Shown here one piece after another: positions 59,547 to 64,000 of a DNA stretch of 64,000 nt. Every line of letters begins with the position of its first letter. Position 1 is the first letter of the stretch. The notes under the pieces were generated by a model, which searched no databases, was not told the DNA's origin, and was given only the letters and a program-made list of their open reading frames with translations. Position numbers and translations under genes: made by a program. This DNA comes from Streptomyces canus (lineage in GTDB: Bacteria > Actinomycetota > Actinomycetes > Streptomycetales > Streptomycetaceae), in assembly GCF_001514145.1 (NCBI RefSeq), contig NZ_KQ948658.1:675274-739273 (forward strand), in the 5' to 3' direction.

Positions 59547-60002
59547 GTGCCGGACGGACGTGAGGTGGACCAGGCGGAGTTGCTGGATGTCGCCAAGGAC
59601 GAGGACCGGGCTCGTAGCCTGCTCCGCGCGCTGCGCACCCTGAGCACCGGGCCCGATCCCAAGCTGCGGGAGATGGCGCGCGGCGTGCTGCGCGGTGACC
59701 TCACCGCCCAACAGGCCTTCACCGACCCCGAGTACACCGCCGCCCTGTTCTCCGGCGCCGCCAAGGTCCGCCGCGCGGGGGAGCAGCGTTCCGAAGCAGA
59801 GGCCCGCGAGGCCGGCGAGCGTTTCGGGGAGTGGCAGCAAGCGCGTCGCACCGAGGACGAGGGCGAGGATCAGGGCGAGGACCAGGGCACGTCACGTACG
59901 GCTCCGGGACAGCAGCCCACCGGACCCTGGCGGCACTCCGGCACGGGCGGCCCGGGCGGCCTGGGCGGCTCCCGCGCGGCAGGCGGGTTCGGCCACCGCT
60001 GA
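59547..60002 (+). CDS. Hypothetical protein with helical core and Gly-rich tail
   Basis: A 151-residue soluble protein. Residues 1-100 are helical (EVDQAELLDVAKDEDRARSL, then LRALRTLSTGPDPKLREMAR). The tail is acidic and then Gly/Ser-rich (GEDQGEDQGTS, GGPGGLGGSRAAGG). Small proteins of this composition often sit beside WXG100/type VII genes in Streptomyces, which fits the WXG-like gene 550 bp downstream. GTG at 59547 has GGGGGAGG upstream. I cannot assign a function. Confidence 0.7.
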   Translation: MPDGREVDQAELLDVAKDEDRARSLLRALRTLSTGPDPKLREMARGVLRGDLTAQQAFTDPEYTAALFSGAAKVRRAGEQRSEAEAREAGERFGEWQQARRTEDEGEDQGEDQGTSRTAPGQQPTGPWRHSGTGGPGGLGGSRAAGGFGHR

Positions 60003-60552
60003 GTACCGCGTCTGCATCGGGCTGCCTCGGCTCCCGCCCGGCAGGCGCTGTTGAGCGGCGCGGCGCGCCCGTCCTGGGTCACTTCCGTTCTGGTCGAGCA
60101 CGACCCCCGCCCACTCCGTCGTCGTACGACCGGCCTCTCGTCGAGCACTTCCCGCGCGCCCGGGACCTTCCCGCTGCCGCTGAACGCCGGCCCGCTGTCC
60201 AGCGCTGCCCTGCCCGGGACTTCTTCGTCCACCGTCGGGCATTTCCGGCGCTCGGGACCTTCCCGCTACGGCTGAACACCGGCCTGCCGTCCAGCGCTGC
60301 CCTGGCCCCGGACCTCTTGGTCCACGGTCGAGCACCCCCGCCGACCCCGGGTCCCTTCCCCCCTCAGCCGAACACGCCCCCGCCCAACCTCGTCCCCGCA
60401 CCGCCGAATTCCAGCCGCCGCAACCCGTCCCACCGACGAACCCCCCACTCCACTCCCTCCCACACCCCCAGCAAATCCCGCCTCCCGTAGTAAAGTTCGG
60501 CCGTCGTACGCGTGACCTGAAATGGTCCTGCCAAGACAAAGGGGGAACGGAC
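60003..60552. other. Long intergenic region with tandem repeats
   Basis: This 550-bp stretch has no supported gene. Its middle holds the 93-bp repeat array annotated separately. The last 60 bp hold the promoter region and CAAAGGGGGAA-type ribosome-binding site of the WXG-like gene at 60553. Confidence 0.6.
60093..60385. repeat. Degenerate 93-94-bp tandem repeat
   Basis: Units beginning GTCGAGCAC or GTCGGGCAT start at 60140, 60234 and 60327 (94 and 93 bp apart), with a partial unit from 60093. Each full unit contains GGGACCTTCCCGCT, GCTGAAC.CCGGCC and GTCCAGCGCTGCCCTG. Because 94 is not a multiple of three, the units cannot all encode the same peptide, so the array is probably non-coding. Confidence 0.75.
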
Positions 60553-61257
60553 ATGGGGGTCGTGCTGCCCGACGAGGCGGCCTGGGTGCTGGACCTCATC
60601 GGCGTCGAGTGGCCCAACGTCGACGAGGACGACTACCGGGACATGGCCGACGGCCTGCGGTCCTTCGCCTCGCAGATGCGGGCGGGCAAGGACGCCACGG
60701 CCGGTGTCGTGCGGGAGTTCCTGGCGGGCAACGAGGGCATCGCGACCGCGGCCTTCCAGCAGCACTGGGGCAAGGTCAGCGACGTACACCTGGAACGGCT
60801 CGGCGAAGCGGCCGACCTCGGGGCGATGGCCCTGGACGGCGCCGCCGTGGCCGTGGCCGGTGCCAAGGTCGCCGCCATCGTCCAACTGGGCATCCTCGCC
60901 GCCGAGATCATCGCCGCCCAGGCCGCCGCGCCGTTCACCCTCGGGCTCTCCGAAGTCGGCGCACTCGGTGCCACCCAGGCCACCCGCCTCATCGTGCGGC
61001 GGCTGCTGAAGGAGGCCGAGCAACTCCTCATCGAGGAGCTCATGTCCGTCGCGATGGGCCCGGTCTACTCCGCCCTCGGCAACATGGCCACCGACCTCGT
61101 CCTCCAGCTCGGCGCCAACGCCGTGGGACTGCAGGACGGTTACAGCCCGGGCAAGACCCTGCACGCCGGCAGCGAGGGCTTCTCCGAGGGGCTGGACGCC
61201 GTCACGGGAGCCGACGGCACCACGGGGACCTTCACCCCCAAGGGAGGCGCCGCGTGA
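60553..61257 (+). CDS. WXG100/CpnT-N-like polymorphic-toxin N-terminal module
   Basis: A 234-residue protein. It starts with LPDEAAWVLDLIGVEWPNVD and a helical hairpin (MADGLRSFASQMRAGKDATA, FLAGNEGIATAAFQQHWGKV), the WXG-like layout of type VII-exported toxins. A hydrophobic Ala-rich stretch follows (AAVAVAGAKVAAIVQLGILA, then AAQAAAPFTL). It ends with a flexible Gly/Thr tail and has no nuclease domain. The next gene overlaps by 4 bp and carries the toxin domain, so export module and toxin are on separate chains. In most polymorphic toxins these parts are fused. It was probably split from such a fusion. Confidence 0.75.
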   Translation: MGVVLPDEAAWVLDLIGVEWPNVDEDDYRDMADGLRSFASQMRAGKDATAGVVREFLAGNEGIATAAFQQHWGKVSDVHLERLGEAADLGAMALDGAAVAVAGAKVAAIVQLGILAAEIIAAQAAAPFTLGLSEVGALGATQATRLIVRRLLKEAEQLLIEELMSVAMGPVYSALGNMATDLVLQLGANAVGLQDGYSPGKTLHAGSEGFSEGLDAVTGADGTTGTFTPKGGAA

Positions 61258-62063
61258 GCGACACCGTACGCAGCGACAAGGAGCTCCACGAGCAGCTCGC
61301 CGACCGGCTCACCTCCCAGGCCGACGAGCACGAGTCCGGCGCCCGCCCCCACCTGCGCCGCAGCCGCGCAGGGCTGGACCGGACGCGCGGCAAGGGCGCC
61401 CTGGCGGCGGCCGTCGAGACCGGGGCGGAGAAGATCCTCAGGGCCATCGAGGAGGCCGAGGACCAGCTGCACAAGCACCTCCAGGACGTGTCCCAGGGCG
61501 TGCGGGCGATGGGCGACAACCACGCGCGCAACGACAAGAACATCGAGACGATGCTGCAGAGCATCGTCAAGCGCTCCAACGACCAGGACGCGGTCCGTGA
61601 CGCCGGCGGGATCGGCAAGAACCAGCCGGACACGACCAAGGACCCGCACACCGTCACCCTGGAGTGGAAGCCCGGCATGCCCAAGCAGGCCTTCGAGCGG
61701 AAGGCCCGGGCCCTGCAGCGGCTCGGCGAGGAGGGCAAGCTCTTCAAGTTCAAGGGCAAGACGGAGGACTACCGCGACAAGCAGATCACCGCGCAGTACA
61801 AGGGCGCACTGGAAGCACTGATCCGCAGGAACCACAAGGACGACCCCGACTTCGCCGAAGAGGCCGCCGTGGCCGCCCGTAAAATGCAACCCGACCACGT
61901 CAACGAGCTCCAGACAGGTGGTCCGGACGCGTGGCGTAACCTGCGGATGCTCGACCGGACGACGAACTACGACATCGGTACGCAGCAGATACGTCCGCAG
62001 ATCAAGGATCTTCCGGACGGCAATCCCATCAACATCGACATCAAGTGGTGGCCGGATGACTAA
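61254..62063 (+). CDS. HNH-type nuclease toxin
   Basis: A 269-residue protein. The N-half is a long coiled-coil region (LLHEQLADRLTS-like, then ILRAIEEAEDQLHKHLQDVS). The C-terminus carries the HNH motif DHVNELQTGGPDAWRNLRML followed by DRTTNYDIGTQQI. This pattern of DH, ELQ.GG, NL and N..IG.Q is known from bacterial toxin nucleases. The histidine of DHV would be the metal/catalytic base. GTG at 61254 overlaps the WXG-like gene by 4 bp. The next two genes are SUKH immunity-type genes, the first overlapping by 8 bp. DNA or RNA cleavage is expected from the family. Confidence 0.82.
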   Translation: MSDTVRSDKELHEQLADRLTSQADEHESGARPHLRRSRAGLDRTRGKGALAAAVETGAEKILRAIEEAEDQLHKHLQDVSQGVRAMGDNHARNDKNIETMLQSIVKRSNDQDAVRDAGGIGKNQPDTTKDPHTVTLEWKPGMPKQAFERKARALQRLGEEGKLFKFKGKTEDYRDKQITAQYKGALEALIRRNHKDDPDFAEEAAVAARKMQPDHVNELQTGGPDAWRNLRMLDRTTNYDIGTQQIRPQIKDLPDGNPINIDIKWWPDD

Positions 62064-62610
62064 CGCGAGCCCGGCGTCGGCCCGTCTGATCGCGACGGTG
62101 GACGCCCTGCGGACGGCACTGGCGGAGAGCCCGGACGTGCTGTCGTTCACGCTCGGCGGGACGATCGACGAGGAGACGGCCTCCGCCGCGGAGGCCGACG
62201 GGGTGCCGCGGGAGTTCCTGGACTTCTGCCGCGTGCTGGACGGCGCGAGCTGCGGGCCGTCCGTGCAGCTCTTCGGCCTGGAGGAGGCGGAGGAGCACCA
62301 GTTCTACTGCGAGCCGGTGGTCGACTCCCCGCTGCCGCTGTCCCCCGAGAAGCTCTACTGTGTCGGAATGATCCAGGAGGCCCCGGTCTACCTCGACCGC
62401 GCGGGCGGCGGAGTCCTCGGCGCCCCGGAAGCAGGCCCCGACTGGGTCGATGCGGAGCGCTTCGACGCGCTCGCGCCCGGCCTCGAGACGTTCTTCCTGG
62501 AGCGGCTGGCCGCTCCCGCCGAGTACGCCCGGCTCGCTCTGATCGACGACGAGTTGCTGGAGTACGACGACTGGCTGAAGCTGCTGCGACGGGCCGGTCT
62601 CGCCGACTGA
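62056..62610 (+). CDS. SMI1/KNR4 (SUKH)-family immunity protein
   Basis: A 184-residue acidic protein. The N-terminal segment AEADGVPREFLDFCRVLDGA followed by SCGPSVQLFGLEEAEEHQFY is a typical SUKH-superfamily start, where the PxxLxxFYxxxNG-type motif is P-REFLDFCRVLDG. The rest is beta/alpha sequence without membrane parts. SUKH proteins commonly neutralise nuclease toxins by direct binding. Its ATG lies within the last codons of the toxin gene (8-bp overlap), the arrangement expected for a cognate immunity protein made in step with its toxin. Confidence 0.78.
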   Translation: MTNASPASARLIATVDALRTALAESPDVLSFTLGGTIDEETASAAEADGVPREFLDFCRVLDGASCGPSVQLFGLEEAEEHQFYCEPVVDSPLPLSPEKLYCVGMIQEAPVYLDRAGGGVLGAPEAGPDWVDAERFDALAPGLETFFLERLAAPAEYARLALIDDELLEYDDWLKLLRRAGLAD

Positions 62611-62647
62611 TCCGCCTACCCGCTCACGAAGGGAAAACAGAGGACGC

Positions 62648-63178
62648 ATGGCCACCCATGACGAGATGACGGAGCTGTTCGGCGCGGACCGCGTGGTCAC
62701 GCTGGACCGTGCCGTCGCCGAGGAGCGCGGACTGTCCGAGGCCGACGCCGAGGTGCTGTGCGAGGTCGGTGTGCCCGTCTTCGTCGACGTGCTGTTCACC
62801 CTCGACACCGCCGAGGAGGGACCCGATCCCTTCACCGTGGTGCCGGTGGCCGCGGGCGGCGAGGAGACCCACATCCTCGTGCTCGGTGGCCCCACCGACG
62901 ACCCCGCGATGCGGTACTGCCTCGACATGGACCGCGGCTACGTCATCCTCATGTCCTTCGACGCGGAGCCGCGCGCCGAGATCGTGAACCGCACCCTCGC
63001 CGACCTCGTCGAGTTCCTGTACCGCTTCGCGCTGCGCACCAAGCACCTGGAACAGGCCGCGCCGCAGGACCGCGCCCCGTACACCGACAAGCTCGTCGAA
63101 TACCTCAAGGCCCGCGACCCGTACGCGTTCGCACAGCCGGACAGCTGGTGGTCGCTGGTCTTCGAGCAGGTCGGCTGA
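62648..63178 (+). CDS. SUKH-4 family immunity protein
   Basis: A 176-residue acidic protein. Key segments are LGGPTDDPAMRYCLDMDRGY, VILMSFDAEPRAEIVNRTLA and DLVEFLYRFALRTKHLEQAA, which match SUKH-4 (nucleic-acid/NRPS-linked immunity) proteins. It lies 37 bp after the first SUKH gene, with AGAGGACGC before the ATG at 62648. It may protect against a second related toxin, or be a spare immunity gene kept after toxin replacement, a common pattern downstream of polymorphic toxins. Confidence 0.78.
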   Translation: MATHDEMTELFGADRVVTLDRAVAEERGLSEADAEVLCEVGVPVFVDVLFTLDTAEEGPDPFTVVPVAAGGEETHILVLGGPTDDPAMRYCLDMDRGYVILMSFDAEPRAEIVNRTLADLVEFLYRFALRTKHLEQAAPQDRAPYTDKLVEYLKARDPYAFAQPDSWWSLVFEQVG

Positions 63179-63265
63179 GCCCTACGGCGCCGTCGCCGTC
63201 ACTCCGGCGGCCCCTCACAGGCTTGTCCCAGCAAGGCTTCAGGTACGGCATGGAGTCTGCTGTGC

Positions 63266-64000
63266 ATGCACGGACACCGACCACGCACCCCCGAAACCGC
63301 ACGCAGCCGCCGCTGGTTCATGAACAAGGCGCTGCTCGCCGGCGGAGTCGCCGCCATGGCGACCATGACCGGCTGTTCCTCGGACTCCGCCGACACCGCG
63401 AGCTCCTCTTCCTCCTCCTCAGGCAGTGCCGCCGGCGGCATGCCCTCCGGCGGGCCCGGTGGCGGCGGGGGCGGAATGGGGCCCGGCGCCTCCCAGGTCA
63501 AATATGCGGACGTCAAGGGCGTCACCACCGACGGCACCGTCGTCGAGGACCTGTACTCGATCCACTCCACGGACGTCTCCACGGACGCGCTGGTCAAGGC
63601 GGCGCAGACGTTCCTGGACGGGCTCTCCACCAAGGAGCGCACGTCCTGCGTGTTCGACATCGACGCCGACGAATGGACGGCCTGGAGCAACGTCGACGGC
63701 TACGACCGCAAGGGCGTCCGGATGGGCGACCTGACCGAGAAGCAGCGGAACCTCGGCTATGCCCTGCTCGGCAAGGCCCTGTCCGCCGACGGCCTGACCC
63801 GGACCCGCGGCATCATGAAGCTCAACGCGTTCCTGGGCGACTCCAACGGCGGCAACCAGAAGACCCTGACCGAGGGCCACTACTTCTTCACCTTCATGGG
63901 CACCCCGTCGACCACCCAGCCCTGGGGCTTCCAGTACGAGGGCCACCACGTCGCCATCAACTACTTCGTCCTGGGCGACCAGGTCGTGATGACGCCGACC
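63266..64000 (+). CDS. DUF3500 lipoprotein, 3' end beyond the window
   Basis: The first 245 codons are present. The N-terminus has a basic region (RSRRWFMNKALL, a possible Tat motif), a hydrophobic stretch and the lipobox MTGC (Cys about residue 37), then Ser- and Gly-rich low complexity. The DUF3500 domain begins near residue 80 (YADVKGVTTDGTVVEDLYSI) and includes CVFDIDADEWTAWSNVDGYD, RKGVRMGDLTEKQRNLGYAL and EGHYFFTFMGTPSTTQPWGF. Full DUF3500 proteins run to about 350-400 residues. Function unknown, extracellular. ATG at 63266 is the first in-frame start. No relation to the toxin genes is evident. Confidence 0.85.
   Translation, partial: MHGHRPRTPETARSRRWFMNKALLAGGVAAMATMTGCSSDSADTASSSSSSSGSAAGGMPSGGPGGGGGGMGPGASQVKYADVKGVTTDGTVVEDLYSIHSTDVSTDALVKAAQTFLDGLSTKERTSCVFDIDADEWTAWSNVDGYDRKGVRMGDLTEKQRNLGYALLGKALSADGLTRTRGIMKLNAFLGDSNGGNQKTLTEGHYFFTFMGTPSTTQPWGFQYEGHHVAINYFVLGDQVVMTPT

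Noticed and set aside
59831..60490. Plus-strand open frame across the 93-bp repeat region
   Set aside because: The repeat period changes frame between copies, the translation is Pro/Ser/Arg low complexity, and there is no start signal.
1..64000. tRNA, rRNA, CRISPR arrays, integrases or transposases
   Set aside because: No cloverleaf-like genes, rRNA words, regularly spaced short repeats or transposase motifs (DDE, tyrosine recombinase) were found on reading both strands.

Overview
This 64 kb window is high-GC chromosomal DNA from a Streptomyces species. The evidence is strong third-codon GC bias, frequent GTG/TTG starts, rare TTA codons, 4-bp ATGA/GTGA gene overlaps, a ScbR-type TetR regulator with a gamma-butyrolactone-type operator, an Mbl-like actin homologue, a copy of a dispersed repeat that I recognise from Streptomyces, and many two-part regulator/enzyme modules typical of the genus. 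No rRNA, tRNA, CRISPR array, integrase or insertion sequence was seen.

Layout. (1) 252-8881, minus strand: a complete FxSxx-COOH ribosomally synthesised peptide locus. It holds the 57-residue precursor FxsA ending in FDSAL, the radical SAM/SPASM maturase FxsB, an AAC(3)-family acetyltransferase, the TIR-like FxsC, and FxsT (ParA-like ATPase, TIR, NB-ARC and TPR). (2) 9088-10572: a convergent SLATT/DUF4231 membrane protein and a SLOG nucleotide-sensor-like protein. (3) 10645-13628: a Gfo/Idh/MocA oxidoreductase divergent from a ScbR-like regulator, then an Mbl-like protein. (4) 13801-19111: a malonate-type module with a fused carboxyltransferase, MatB-like ligase, SLC13/MatC-like carrier and FadR-type GntR regulator. 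(5) 19150-21829: an ATP-grasp enzyme, a MerR-PP2C fusion and a methyltransferase. (6) 21837-32600, minus strand: a nine-gene, almost entirely overlapping operon with a GT4 glycosyltransferase, an AftD-like arabinofuranosyltransferase, a condensation/acyltransferase protein, three methyltransferases, a Trm112-like protein and an EamA-like membrane protein. A DUF3068 membrane protein lies just upstream. This looks like a cell-surface glycan locus.

(7) 33987-40534: DUF2613 with a PucR-type regulator; an IclR regulator with an SMP-30 lactonase; then a minus-strand FAD monooxygenase, MAB_1171c-like membrane protein and ImmA/IrrE-like peptidase module. (8) 40714-51199: an arabino-oligosaccharide utilisation operon (ABC binding protein, two permeases, GH43 arabinanase, GH51 arabinofuranosidase) facing a GH35 beta-galactosidase and a transmembrane Ser/Thr kinase with a GH114 polygalactosaminidase-like ectodomain. 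(9) 51310-55519: an Rrf2 regulator, a wrecked ECF sigma gene fused by deletion to another gene, small membrane and secreted proteins, a secreted intradiol dioxygenase and decayed fragments. (10) 55520-59469: redox enzymes (aldo/keto reductase, F420-type nitroreductase, SDR) with a divergent MmyB-type regulator and a DUF1330 protein. (11) 59547-64000: a hypothetical gene, a 93-bp tandem repeat, a split polymorphic toxin module (WXG-like protein, HNH nuclease toxin, two SUKH immunity proteins) and the start of a DUF3500 lipoprotein.

The most novel items are the fxs peptide system with an apparently dead HExxH domain in FxsB, the kinase-GH114 fusion, the split toxin module, the SLATT/SLOG pair, the in-frame repeat insertion in the condensation gene, and a nearly identical operator in front of both the IclR gene and the arabinan transporter.
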